Source: Mariprofundus sp.
GTDB lineage: Bacteria > Pseudomonadota > Zetaproteobacteria > Mariprofundales > Mariprofundaceae
Length of the DNA: 64,000 nucleotides
Assembly (NCBI GenBank): GCA_021772775.1
Contig: JAJFLH010000035.1
Span: 217,154 to 281,153 of the forward strand
Direction of reading: 5' to 3'
Part shown: in pieces, positions 1 to 7,088 of the stretch
Layout of the letters: each line of letters begins with the position of its first letter
Numbering within the stretch: the stretch's first letter is position 1
Notes under the pieces: generated by a model
Database searches by the model: none
Told to the model about the DNA's origin: nothing
Seen by the model: only the letters and a program-made list of their open reading frames with translations
Program-made: the position numbers and the translations under genes

Positions 1-2
1 AC

Positions 3-485
3 CACTCTTCTCCTGTAGAGATTAGCGAACTACACGGGAATATTTCTCAACTCACCAACAAATCCGGAAAACCTGCTATACTCAGAGAAGTTCCGTTGAT
101 TTCATCGATTCAGGCTGGTGAATGGGGTGATGTAGTTGATAACTATAATGTTGGTGAGGGCGTTGAAATGATGCTCTGCCCGGTTAATCATAGCGAGAAC
201 ACATTTGCTCTTATGGTGGATGGTGATTCAATGACTTCGCCTTATCCAGGACAGAAGAGCTACCCACATGGCACAATAATTTACGTTGACCCTATGCGTC
301 AAATAGAGCTCGGTGATCGTGTTGTTGCAAAGGTGAATCAAGACAATAAAGCCACATTCAAGGTGCTGGCAGAGGATGCAGGACAGCGATTCTTGAAGCC
401 ACTTAACCCGCAATACAAAAACATTGAGATTAACGGCAACTGCCGAATCGTCGGCAAAGTTATCGGCGCGTTTACGCCGGAGTAG
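3..485 (+). CDS. Phage repressor, S24/LexA-type peptidase domain (5' end off window)
   Basis: This is the C-terminal half of a self-cleaving phage repressor. The frame is open back to the window edge, so the TTG at 96 used by the ORF track is not the true start and the DNA-binding domain lies outside. The seen part has the hinge VPLISSIQAGEW, the catalytic serine in VDGDSM and a lysine in RVVAKV, the Ser-Lys dyad of the S24 family, and ends with the typical FLKPLNPQY segment. In the family, DNA damage triggers cleavage and release of lytic promoters. It probably binds the paired operators at 2407-2447, though it is on the same strand as the early genes rather than divergent. The downstream kinase gene starts 4 bases after its stop. 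Confidence 0.85.
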   Translation, partial: HSSPVEISELHGNISQLTNKSGKPAILREVPLISSIQAGEWGDVVDNYNVGEGVEMMLCPVNHSENTFALMVDGDSMTSPYPGQKSYPHGTIIYVDPMRQIELGDRVVAKVNQDNKATFKVLAEDAGQRFLKPLNPQYKNIEINGNCRIVGKVIGAFTPE

Positions 486-489
486 TATC

Positions 490-1227
490 TTGACCATATC
501 GCTGTTTACCTTAGACGCTACCAAACAAGAGCCAAAACCTTCAGGGGGCTTGGACGCACAAGGCATTGTTATTGCAGAAGACGGCCTCCCATACCTTTTA
601 AAAAAACCAACGGAAGACAACCCAACGATGGCTGCTAATGAATGGCTATGCTGTAAGATAGCATCCCAGTGCACCGTCCCTTCTCCTACTGTTGCCAAAT
701 TGAACTATAATGGTGAAAAGTGCGTAGGAATAAGAATCGAAGGCGGCACATCTGATGATTACACTGACCCTAATGATGTTCAAATATCTTCTGACTACCA
801 CACCCCTTCGGCATTAAATACTGTCTGCTCTGCAGCTGTTATTGATTTGTTTTTATACAACCCAGATCGTCATCTAAACAACTTCATGACACGCAGAAGT
901 ATTGCTGGAACAAGTATGTTTGCTATTGATTATAGTCGTGCATTTCTAAGTAATTGGCCACTCCCTCCAGTCAGCGAAATAAAAACCACTCCTACCATGC
1001 AAACTCTCTTATTTACGATTAAACTAAACGGTCGCAAAGACACGACAGCCATAGAACGAGTGTGCAACAAAATGGATAAAATAAGCACCGATATGATGCA
1101 ATTATGGATAAATGAGATGCCCGCCCCGTGGTTATCTGATAAACTTCGATGTTCAACAATCGAATGGTTCGACTCCGAGAAAGACAAGCGTATGGATGAA
1201 GTGAAGGAGGTTCTTAATGAAATATGA
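490..1227 (+). CDS. HipA-family kinase-like protein
   Basis: The ORF track starts at 424 inside the repressor gene. I prefer TTG at 490, which has GGAG at 479-482 and follows the repressor stop closely, giving about 245 aa (MTISLFTLDATKQ). Kinase-like signatures of the HipA superfamily are visible: a lysine in YLLKKP, the catalytic-loop motif NPDRHLNN and a DFG-like IDYSRAF. The N-terminal HipA domain is absent, so this belongs to the short HipA-like proteins rather than classical HipA toxin. It overlaps the DUF3037 gene by 11 bases, an arrangement known for this family. Role unknown; a toxin, defence or superinfection function is an inference. Confidence 0.75.
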   Translation: MTISLFTLDATKQEPKPSGGLDAQGIVIAEDGLPYLLKKPTEDNPTMAANEWLCCKIASQCTVPSPTVAKLNYNGEKCVGIRIEGGTSDDYTDPNDVQISSDYHTPSALNTVCSAAVIDLFLYNPDRHLNNFMTRRSIAGTSMFAIDYSRAFLSNWPLPPVSEIKTTPTMQTLLFTIKLNGRKDTTAIERVCNKMDKISTDMMQLWINEMPAPWLSDKLRCSTIEWFDSEKDKRMDEVKEVLNEI

Positions 1228-2029
1228 ATACCAGATCATCTTGCTAGAGCCCGACATGCTTCGGGGAGAAAGAATCAACATAGGTGTGTTGATTTACAAG
1301 AACGGCATGGCAGATATTCGTATGCCTGTATCCCTTCCAAAACTCCGTGCGATTGACCCTGCCTTTACTCCGCTGGCTATTGAGAAGGCAAAAGCAACGC
1401 TTGCTGAGCTTGCCTCTGTTGATATTAAATTATTCAAAGACATATCGCAAAATCTTGGATCACTTCACACATCAACTATTGGCTGGTTCGCTGCAAAATC
1501 AGAAAAGGAATACGAAGAGCAGGTGAAATATATCCTGGTTAATCGCATACACGCCCCTGTTAGGAAAACAAAGAGGGTTGGTGTGTCTAGACTAGTAGGC
1601 TCATTGAAAAAAGAATTTAAAGCAAAAGGATTTCTCAGCGAGTCCATTGATGATATAGATAAACATAGAATCATTCCCGGATTTACTATCTCAGAAGAAG
1701 AAGGCTTAAAAGCCGACTTTGCATATAAGAACGGGGTCTTTCATGTCACCACCGTCGCGGATTTGAGAGCAAAGTCATCTACCTTAACCCAGAAGCAAGG
1801 GCGAGGTGCACTAAAGGCGATCACAATGCTTAAGGGTAAAGAGAAGTTAGGTGGAAAAGCTTATGCGGTTTATGCGGCGACACAATCAGAAGAAAGGTTG
1901 GTGCAGCCTGTCATTTCAATGCTAGACGAGTTTTCCGATGGTAATATATACAACTATATGAGTAGTTCTGACATGACTTCATATCACAATATAGTAGCCG
2001 ACCACTTGAACCATCCTGCAATGCATTAA
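1217..2029 (+). CDS. DUF3037 protein
   Basis: This 270-aa protein opens with MKYEYQIILLEP and ERINIGVLIY, the recognisable start of DUF3037 proteins. The start ATG lies inside the end of the HipA-like gene and has a strong AGGAGG site at about 1205-1210, so the two are translationally coupled. DUF3037 genes commonly sit next to HipA-like kinases, and the biochemical role of the pair is not established to my knowledge. No signal peptide or membrane segment is visible, so it is probably cytoplasmic. It could be a kinase partner, a substrate or an antitoxin-like regulator; the sequence does not decide. Confidence 0.75.
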   Translation: MKYEYQIILLEPDMLRGERINIGVLIYKNGMADIRMPVSLPKLRAIDPAFTPLAIEKAKATLAELASVDIKLFKDISQNLGSLHTSTIGWFAAKSEKEYEEQVKYILVNRIHAPVRKTKRVGVSRLVGSLKKEFKAKGFLSESIDDIDKHRIIPGFTISEEEGLKADFAYKNGVFHVTTVADLRAKSSTLTQKQGRGALKAITMLKGKEKLGGKAYAVYAATQSEERLVQPVISMLDEFSDGNIYNYMSSSDMTSYHNIVADHLNHPAMH

Positions 2030-2039
2030 CTGCAGCAAT

Positions 2040-2321
2040 ATGGATCTTCTATGGGTAGGGCTAATTTTAGTTGGTTCATTTCTGATTGTATTTATACCAT
2101 CATTCTCTGGCCTCTTGAATCCAGTGTATTCAGTCTGGAGCAAGATCTACAAAAAAGGTATAAGCAGTAAATATCCGGTTATATTCCTTTCATTCATCAT
2201 GATAGTCCCAATGCTTATTGCGCTTGAGATATCTTATTTTAACGAGCTTATCTTCGCAGCTGTCTTCGGAAGTGTTTTTGGCTTTTGCTTTGGCTTTATG
2301 AAATACAGTGAATATCGTTAA
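2040..2321 (+). CDS. Small membrane protein, unknown function
   Basis: This 93-aa protein has about three hydrophobic stretches (residues 3-26, 45-66 and 70-87) separated by a basic loop around YKKGISSKYP. It starts 10 bases after the DUF3037 stop, ends just before a strong terminator and is therefore the last gene of the repressor-kinase-DUF3037 transcript. The ribosome site is weak (GCAGC), which suggests reliance on upstream translation. I recognise no family. A membrane component added to a kinase pair would fit an effector or exclusion role, but that is inference. Confidence 0.6.
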   Translation: MDLLWVGLILVGSFLIVFIPSFSGLLNPVYSVWSKIYKKGISSKYPVIFLSFIMIVPMLIALEISYFNELIFAAVFGSVFGFCFGFMKYSEYR

Positions 2322-2350
2322 CCACCACCCCTTCCTTTAATATTTAATTA

Positions 2351-2378
2351 GACCCTGCTTCGGCGGGGTCTTTTTTTT
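2351..2378 (+). terminator. Rho-independent terminator after the repressor operon
   Basis: GACCC and GGGTC arms around a TGCTTCGGCG loop are followed by eight T residues. It separates the repressor/kinase transcript from the early promoter starting at 2421. Confidence 0.85.
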
Positions 2379-2406
2379 GCCCAAAATCTCCCGTCTCAAA
2401 GTAAAT

Positions 2407-2450
2407 ATAGCGTTTCGCTATTGACATATCACATAGCTTATCGCTATACT
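2407..2450 (+). promoter_or_regulatory. Early promoter with two repressor operators
   Basis: A -35 box TTGACA (2421-2426) and a -10 box TATACT (2445-2450) are separated by 18 bp. Two 15-bp palindromic sites overlap them: ATAGCGTTTCGCTAT (2407-2421) and ATAGCTTATCGCTAT (2433-2447), sharing ATAGC..N5..GCTAT arms and centred 26 bp apart. Occupancy of both would block RNA polymerase. The obvious ligand is the S24 repressor encoded at the window start, although its DNA-binding domain is not visible here. Confidence 0.8.
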
Positions 2451-2520
2451 TCGCCATGTCGGAGAGACAATACGCCAACAAGGTATTTGCCAGATAAGAC
2501 ACGGGGAAATGGAGGCGGTT

Positions 2521-2805
2521 ATGGGCTTAGATTCATATGGCGACTGGATACACACAGATGATGCAGCTGAAGAGCTGAGGAGTGATGAAGACTTTCTTGG
2601 CAATGTTATCGAAGCATTGCGAAAATCATCATCTGCATCTTACGCAGATCAGAATGAAGTAATCGGAATCGCTATTCACTGCGATGCGATGGCTGTTCAT
2701 GAAGCCTTTCTGGATAAACTAACGGGTGATCAAATGGACAGTGCAGAATCTGCAAGCACAGTGATTGATCTCGGCAACTCATCTGATTGGAGGATTGCGA
2801 CATGA
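2521..2805 (+). CDS. Phage early protein, unknown
   Basis: First gene after the early promoter. I choose ATG 2521 because GGAGG lies 5 bases upstream; the track start at 2509 has no good site. The 94-aa acidic product (MGLDSYGDWIHTDDAAEEL) has no recognised domain, cysteine cluster or membrane segment. Its stop overlaps the next start by ATGA. First position after an operator-controlled promoter is often held by regulators or anti-host proteins, but nothing in the sequence shows this. Confidence 0.6.
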   Translation: MGLDSYGDWIHTDDAAEELRSDEDFLGNVIEALRKSSSASYADQNEVIGIAIHCDAMAVHEAFLDKLTGDQMDSAESASTVIDLGNSSDWRIAT

Positions 2806-2975
2806 TCACTGTACATAATGTTGAGTCAGTAGAGATAAAGCACAGACGTATCTTGCGCGGCAAACCATGCCATTTCGATGTAGTTGAGATGGTTATCAAA
2901 ACGACTGACGGTGATCAACGGATCAGACTAGAAACTGAAAGAATGGATCTATCTTTCAGGGAGGTTAAATCATGA
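2802..2975 (+). CDS. Small phage protein, unknown
   Basis: A 57-aa protein starting MITVHNVESVEIKHRRI. ATG 2802 is preferred over the track's TTG 2787 because GGAGG at about 2790-2794 is well spaced and the start overlaps the previous stop as ATGA. The short sequence suggests a small beta-rich protein (alternating residues in RRILRGKPCHFDVVEMVIK). Its own stop overlaps the next small gene as ATGA. Confidence 0.55.
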   Translation: MITVHNVESVEIKHRRILRGKPCHFDVVEMVIKTTDGDQRIRLETERMDLSFREVKS

Positions 2976-3073
2976 TCAAGTCACTAATTAAGCGACTTTT
3001 CTGCAAGCGCACAACTTACAGTTACATAACACTCAAATCAGGTCAGATGATGGCAGTTGAGGTGTATAGATGA
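2972..3073 (+). CDS. 33-aa ORF in overlapping phage chain
   Basis: Too short for the ORF track. The product begins MIKSLIKRLFCKRTTYSY and is basic. Support comes from GGGAGG about 8 bases upstream and from ATGA overlaps at both ends (with the 57-aa gene before and the 31-aa ORF after). No family recognised. Confidence 0.45.
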   Translation: MIKSLIKRLFCKRTTYSYITLKSGQMMAVEVYR

Positions 3074-3165
3074 ACCCCGAACTAATTGCAGCCATATTAT
3101 TAACCGGATCGTGCTTATCCATGCTCTACGCAGCCGAACTATTTTCAAGGCACCCGAAGAAATGA
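3070..3165 (+). CDS. 31-aa hydrophobic ORF in overlapping phage chain
   Basis: Product starts MNPELIAAILLTGSCLSMLY, one predicted membrane segment with a basic tail (RHPKK). It overlaps the preceding and following short ORFs by ATGA at both ends. A GAGG at about 3059-3062 precedes the start. Single-span phage micro-proteins of this kind are common in early operons; function unknown. Confidence 0.4.
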   Translation: MNPELIAAILLTGSCLSMLYAAELFSRHPKK

Positions 3166-3284
3166 AAGCGCTAGAGATATTCTTCGCTTTTTTACCAGCG
3201 ATAATAATTGGTCTGATATTGATACATAACGAAAAAAAGAAACTACTAACTGAGTACAACCCTTGGGGTACAGGAGGAAGGTAA
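3162..3284 (+). CDS. 40-aa single-span membrane ORF
   Basis: The track joins this to an unlikely upstream start at 3057. The ATG at 3162 overlaps the previous stop as ATGA and gives MKALEIFFAFLPAIIIGLIL, a single membrane helix followed by a charged tail (HNEKKKLL). Fourth in a row of ATGA-coupled small genes. Function unknown. Confidence 0.45.
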   Translation: MKALEIFFAFLPAIIIGLILIHNEKKKLLTEYNPWGTGGR

Positions 3285-3285
3285 A

Positions 3286-4215
3286 ATGAGTGAACAAGAA
3301 GTGATGGTAATGGAAAATTCAACAGTGGCGATGTTGAATAAATCAGAGATCGACCAGCAGATATCCACTGCAAAAAAATACCCACGATCAATTAAAACAT
3401 TCCGTGATGAAACTTTAGCAATGGTAACACTTAATGAAGGTGTAGCAGCTGAGTGTATTTATTCACTTCCGCGTGGTGGAAAGACAATTGAAGGGCCAAG
3501 TGCGCGATTTGCTGAAGTTGTCGCATCGGCCTGGGGCAACAGCAGGGTTGGTGCAAGAGTAGTAAGCGATCAAGGTAACTTTGTAACAGCTCAAGGTGTG
3601 TTCCATGATCTTGAAAAGAACGTAGCTATCACCTATGAAGTGCAGCGCCGTATTACTGACCGAAACGGCAGACGATACAGCGATGATATGATTGTTGTTA
3701 CCGCAAACGCTGCTTGTTCAGTCGCATTGAGGAACGCCATTTTAAAAGGTGTGCCTAAAGCTTTCTGGTCTGAAATGTATTCAGCTGCGCGATCAACCGT
3801 TATGGGTGATTTCCAGACACTGGCAAATCGCCGTGCTGAAGCCTTAAAGGCATTCATGAAATACGGAGTATCACAAGAGCAGATCTGCGCAACCCTTGGC
3901 GTTGCAGGCGTTGAAGATATCGGACTTGAAAACCTCGTAACACTTCGCGGGATGCTGACTGCCATTAAAGATGGTGACACAACCCCAGAACAGGCATTTG
4001 CACCACAAAACACCACCAGCGCCGGAGATCATAAAAAAGATGATCGAAAAGCATGTACTGCTGAGGCGTTTGAATCCAAGAGTGTTGATTGGAAAAAGGT
4101 GATTATTGCCAATAAGAAAACTCCTGCTGCATTAATCGCCACCATTGAAACAAAGGAAACTTTGTCAGATGAACAAAAACTAACAATTGAGTCTTGGGCT
4201 CACGAAAACGATTAA
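3286..4215 (+). CDS. Conserved phage protein, possible recombination partner
   Basis: A 309-aa protein with a strong GGAGGAAGG site and ATG at 3286. The stretch ECIYSLPRGGKTIEGPSARFAEV resembles a conserved phage/prophage protein family often found near recombination genes; I do not know a proven activity. The C-terminal third (ending at residue 309) is more variable, with lysine-rich helices. It stands immediately before a YqaJ-type exonuclease gene, the position usually occupied by a single-strand annealing protein such as RecT, Erf or Redbeta. That makes an annealing role plausible, but I see no definite RecT or Erf signature. Confidence 0.6.
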   Translation: MSEQEVMVMENSTVAMLNKSEIDQQISTAKKYPRSIKTFRDETLAMVTLNEGVAAECIYSLPRGGKTIEGPSARFAEVVASAWGNSRVGARVVSDQGNFVTAQGVFHDLEKNVAITYEVQRRITDRNGRRYSDDMIVVTANAACSVALRNAILKGVPKAFWSEMYSAARSTVMGDFQTLANRRAEALKAFMKYGVSQEQICATLGVAGVEDIGLENLVTLRGMLTAIKDGDTTPEQAFAPQNTTSAGDHKKDDRKACTAEAFESKSVDWKKVIIANKKTPAALIATIETKETLSDEQKLTIESWAHEND

Positions 4216-4226
4216 GGAGCTATAAA

Positions 4227-5942
4227 ATGGACACACTTGCATTAGTACAAGGTACAAAAGAATGGCACGAACACCGATTATCCTGTGACAATGCCAGTGA
4301 ATCTGCGGCAATGCTTGGACTGGATAAGAACACCACGCGCGACGAGTTAATTCACATGGTCGCTACTGGTGATGAAAAAGAGTTTAGCGACTATGTTAAG
4401 GAGCGTATTTTCAAGCCAGGGCATGAAGTTGAAGCCATGGCACGTGTAATTATTGAGCAGGAGATTGGTGAAGATTTATACACAGTAACTGGCGTTAAAG
4501 GTTTGCTCTCTGCAAGCTTTGACGGTCTTACCATGCTTGAAGATGAAGATATCGCCTTTGAGCACAAGCAGTGGAATGAAGAATTAGCGGCACTGGTTGC
4601 GCAAGGCATCGTACCAGATACGCACATGCCACAATTGCAACAGCAGTTGATGGTATCTGAAGCAAAAAAGGTGATCTTTGTTGTGTCTGATGGCACAAAA
4701 GAAAAACGTGAAAAAGTAGAAGTATTTCCTGACCCTGTGTGGTTTGAGCGTATTCGCGCCGGATGGGTCCAGTTCCATAAAGATATTGAAGACTACACGC
4801 CACAAGTTGAAGTAGTTAAACCTACAGCAAATGTAATTGAAACGCTGCCTGCCCTTGTTGTGCATATTGATGGCGTTGTTAAATCATCCAACCTTGCAGC
4901 GTACAAAAAAACAGCACTGGCATTCATCGATGATATCAAAACAGATCTTAAAACAGATCAAGATTTTGCCGATGCCGCCAGCACCATCACATTCTGCACT
5001 AAAGCAGAAAAGGAATTGGACTTAATCAAAAAGCAGGCGCTTGGTCAGACTGCAACCATTTCTGAGCTATTCAATACAATGGACACATTGAAAGAGAATA
5101 TGAGAAAAAAACGTCTTGAACTCAATTCAATCGTTACAGCTAAAAAGAAAGAGATACGCGGAAGCATACTTTTTGAAGCACAATCTGAGCTTAAAGAACA
5201 TATTATTTCAATAAACAAGCGCGTCATGAATTACATGCCGGAAATAAGTGCCGACTTTGCAAGTGCAATGAAGGGCAAGAAAACAGTCAATTCTCTCAGA
5301 TCTGCCTGCAATGATCTGCTCGCTACAACTAAAATCACTGCGAACGCAACGGCTGACAGCCTTGAAGCTAACTTAAAAATCATCAATGAGCTTGGAGAGG
5401 GATATTCATTCCTACTCAATGATGTTGCACAGATCATCCACAAAGATGCAGATGATTTAACGATGCTGATCAATGCTCGCATAGCTGAACACAAGCAGGC
5501 CGAAGAGAAACGCCTGGAAGCTGAGCGTGAGCAGATCCGAAAGGAAGAGGAAGCCAAAGCAGCAGCTAAAGCTGAAGAAGAAGCTAAGCGCATTCAAGCA
5601 GAACGAGAACAGATCCGAAAGGAAGAGGAAGCCAAAGCAGCAGCTAAAGCAGCAGCTAAAGCTGAAGAAGAAGCTAAGGTAACAGCAGAAGCCGCAAAAG
5701 AAGCCGTGCATGCACAAGCGCCAGATCAGGAAAAACCTGATGAACCGCAGCAAGTACAGCCAGAAACAACATCAAAGGTTGTTCCACTTCCGTCAAAGGC
5801 ACCCGCACAGCAGCCAGTAAAATCACTCATGGAAGATATAGCCCATTGGTGTGACGCATGGTGCATACCTGCAGGAGGTTGTTACGAACTAACCGAAATT
5901 CTAAAAGAACACATGCCGGAGCAAGCAACACGCAAGGCATAA
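4227..5942 (+). CDS. YqaJ-type phage exonuclease with long coiled-coil tail
   Basis: ATG 4227 has AAGGAG 8 bases upstream; the track start at 4194 lies inside the preceding gene. About 571 aa. Residues 1-200 form a YqaJ/lambda-exonuclease-like nuclease: QGTKEWHEHRL at the N-terminus, then SFDGL and FEHKQW supplying the PD-(D/E)xK acidic residues and lysine. Residues 210-420 are an alpha-helical middle section, and about 425-490 is an Ala/Glu/Lys-rich coiled coil built from a near-perfect duplicated DNA repeat. The C-terminus ends in a small Cys-containing segment (HWCDAWCIPAGGCYEL). Typical YqaJ proteins are much shorter, so the tail is unusual. Likely role: 5'-3' resection for phage recombination. 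Confidence 0.75.
   Translation: MDTLALVQGTKEWHEHRLSCDNASESAAMLGLDKNTTRDELIHMVATGDEKEFSDYVKERIFKPGHEVEAMARVIIEQEIGEDLYTVTGVKGLLSASFDGLTMLEDEDIAFEHKQWNEELAALVAQGIVPDTHMPQLQQQLMVSEAKKVIFVVSDGTKEKREKVEVFPDPVWFERIRAGWVQFHKDIEDYTPQVEVVKPTANVIETLPALVVHIDGVVKSSNLAAYKKTALAFIDDIKTDLKTDQDFADAASTITFCTKAEKELDLIKKQALGQTATISELFNTMDTLKENMRKKRLELNSIVTAKKKEIRGSILFEAQSELKEHIISINKRVMNYMPEISADFASAMKGKKTVNSLRSACNDLLATTKITANATADSLEANLKIINELGEGYSFLLNDVAQIIHKDADDLTMLINARIAEHKQAEEKRLEAEREQIRKEEEAKAAAKAEEEAKRIQAEREQIRKEEEAKAAAKAAAKAEEEAKVTAEAAKEAVHAQAPDQEKPDEPQQVQPETTSKVVPLPSKAPAQQPVKSLMEDIAHWCDAWCIPAGGCYELTEILKEHMPEQATRKA
5532..5678 (+). repeat. Tandem repeat in exonuclease coiled-coil
   Basis: A 39-bp unit beginning CAGATCCGAAAGGAAGAGG occurs at 5532-5570 and again at 5610-5648, each followed by GCTGAAGAAGAAGCTAAG. 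The second copy has an extra GCAGCAGCTAAA. Encodes QIRKEEEAKAAAKAEEEAK twice. Confidence 0.9.
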
Positions 5943-5948
5943 CCAGTT

Positions 5949-5992
5949 CCGCGCCGGCCCTCCCTCCCCCTCCCAGCCGGCGCGGTTTTTAT
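5949..5992 (+). terminator. Rho-independent terminator after exonuclease gene
   Basis: Perfect 10-bp arms CCGCGCCGGC and GCCGGCGCGG enclose a pyrimidine-rich 17-base loop and are followed by TTTTTATTAT. Confidence 0.85.
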
Positions 5993-6024
5993 TATGTAGG
6001 GGAGATCATTTTAAGGAGAAACAC

Positions 6025-6147
6025 ATGTTCAAGAACGTCCACTTTTACAGTATCGAAGATACAGCAAACCTCAACCTCTACACTCTAAACGCCGCTTTAG
6101 TCAATCGATTGTCCCATGGAATCGGTCAGATGGAAACGCTGCCGTGA
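6025..6147 (+). CDS. 40-aa ORF resembling RdgC N-terminus
   Basis: Good AAGGAG site and ATG 6025. The product MFKNVHFYSIEDTANLNLYT resembles the start of RdgC-type recombination-associated proteins (MxFKN..xYR), but stops after 40 residues where RdgC has about 300. It may be a remnant of an rdgC-like gene or an unrelated small protein. The stop lies in GGAAACGCTGCCGTGA, a 16-bp sequence repeated at the end of the next gene. Confidence 0.4.
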   Translation: MFKNVHFYSIEDTANLNLYTLNAALVNRLSHGIGQMETLP

Positions 6148-6449
6148 GCTATGACGAACATACGGAGTGTGTATCAATGGATGATTCAACCGTAGCAGGA
6201 AGGCGTGTTGAAAAGCCACTGCTTGAACTTCAGCAGGCCGCATTCACCCTTATTGAAGATGAGAACCTGTCGGCGCATCCGAACTCGGCTGTCATCGATG
6301 TGCTTTGCGATCTGGTTCGCCTGATCAGAGAGCATTCGGACTATGTGCAGGGCGGCCGCAGCTGTGTCGATAATCAGCGCCTTATTCTTGAGGCACAAGG
6401 CCACGCGCAGGAAGACGAAGACCAAGCCATTGAGGAAACGCTGCCGTGA
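6132..6449 (+). repeat. 16-bp direct repeat pair spanning stop/start junctions
   Basis: GGAAACGCTGCCGTGA occurs at 6132-6147 and 6434-6449. Each copy contains an in-frame stop and an overlapping GTG start for the next ORF. A weaker third match, CCTGCCGTGACTGC, is at 9097-9110. Confidence 0.85.
6144..6449 (+). CDS. Phage protein, unknown
   Basis: Coded from GTG 6144, which overlaps the previous stop as GTGA (101 aa), or from ATG 6177, which has GGAG about 9 bases upstream (90 aa, MDDSTVAGRRVEKPLLELQQ). Mostly helical and acidic; no recognised family. It ends EETLP, as does the preceding ORF (METLP), because both stops lie in the same 16-bp repeat. Confidence 0.5.
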   Translation: MSYDEHTECVSMDDSTVAGRRVEKPLLELQQAAFTLIEDENLSAHPNSAVIDVLCDLVRLIREHSDYVQGGRSCVDNQRLILEAQGHAQEDEDQAIEETLP

Positions 6450-6589
6450 TATGCAGCATATGCGGGTCGAATGTCGAATGGAAAGGCAAGATTTCTGCCT
6501 TAACGCACACTGAATGTAGCAAATGTGGGGCGATTAATTGCCAATTAACTGAACCAGAAGAAGCGGCGGAAGAAACAGAGGAAGATTAA
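6446..6589 (+). CDS. 47-aa zinc-ribbon micro-protein
   Basis: Starts at GTG 6446 overlapping the previous stop as GTGA, giving MICSICGSNVEWKGKISALT. Two cysteine knuckles, CSICG and CSKCG, can bind one zinc. The C-terminal 13 residues are almost all acidic. Probably a small phage DNA- or protein-binding factor; function unknown. Below the ORF-track threshold. Confidence 0.5.
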   Translation: MICSICGSNVEWKGKISALTHTECSKCGAINCQLTEPEEAAEETEED

Positions 6590-6644
6590 AACATGATCCC
6601 TGAACCTGGTGATGAAGATTTAAAAGAGTGGAAAAGGAGATGAA

Positions 6645-7088
6645 ATGCAGGTAATCAAAAAATATAAAGCTGATGATGGCGTTGAGTTTTTAGATGCCAA
6701 TAAATGCAAGGAACATGAAGCTAATTGTAAACTCGCAAAAGTAATTATGAGCTCCTTACTAGTTAAGCCTGACAGCATCGATTTCTCAAATGGTCATGGT
6801 TACATTCAACACGACAGAAGCGAAGTCCTTAACACGCGTAATAGGTTTCTAGAATTCATTAAAAGATATACAGACCACAAATGGGTGCAAGCCACCATAG
6901 ATGGTGGCACTGATGTTCATCCATCCTATGTGGACCGGATGCTTGGCGAATCCGTCCCAACATCAATTTGGAAACATTGGCATCGCTTTTCTTGCATTGA
7001 TTCACAGTTCAGAGAATGGGGCCAGCCGTTCTACGCAAACCACCCTGAGGGTGCCAAACAAATACAACTCAACAGGGAAGGAGAATAA
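6645..7088 (+). CDS. Phage hypothetical protein
   Basis: 147 aa from ATG 6645, preceded by AAAAGGAG. A 16-codon ORF (6593-6643, MIPEPGDEDLKEWKRR) directly upstream may be its leader. The N-terminus MQVIKKYKADDGVEFLDANKC and the histidine/tryptophan-rich second half (IWKHWHRFSCIDSQFREWGQ) match no family I recognise. Its stop is separated from the HNH gene by no spacer. Confidence 0.55.
   Translation: MQVIKKYKADDGVEFLDANKCKEHEANCKLAKVIMSSLLVKPDSIDFSNGHGYIQHDRSEVLNTRNRFLEFIKRYTDHKWVQATIDGGTDVHPSYVDRMLGESVPTSIWKHWHRFSCIDSQFREWGQPFYANHPEGAKQIQLNREGE

Noticed and set aside
2456-2497. 13-codon ORF at the early promoter (MSERQYANKVFAR), possibly a leaderless leader peptide
   Set aside because: The ATG coincides with the expected transcription start, there is no ribosome site and no attenuator-like structure follows.
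4391-5593. Multiple minus-strand ORFs across the exonuclease gene
   Set aside because: Antisense shadows of a long gene rich in Ala/Glu/Lys codons.
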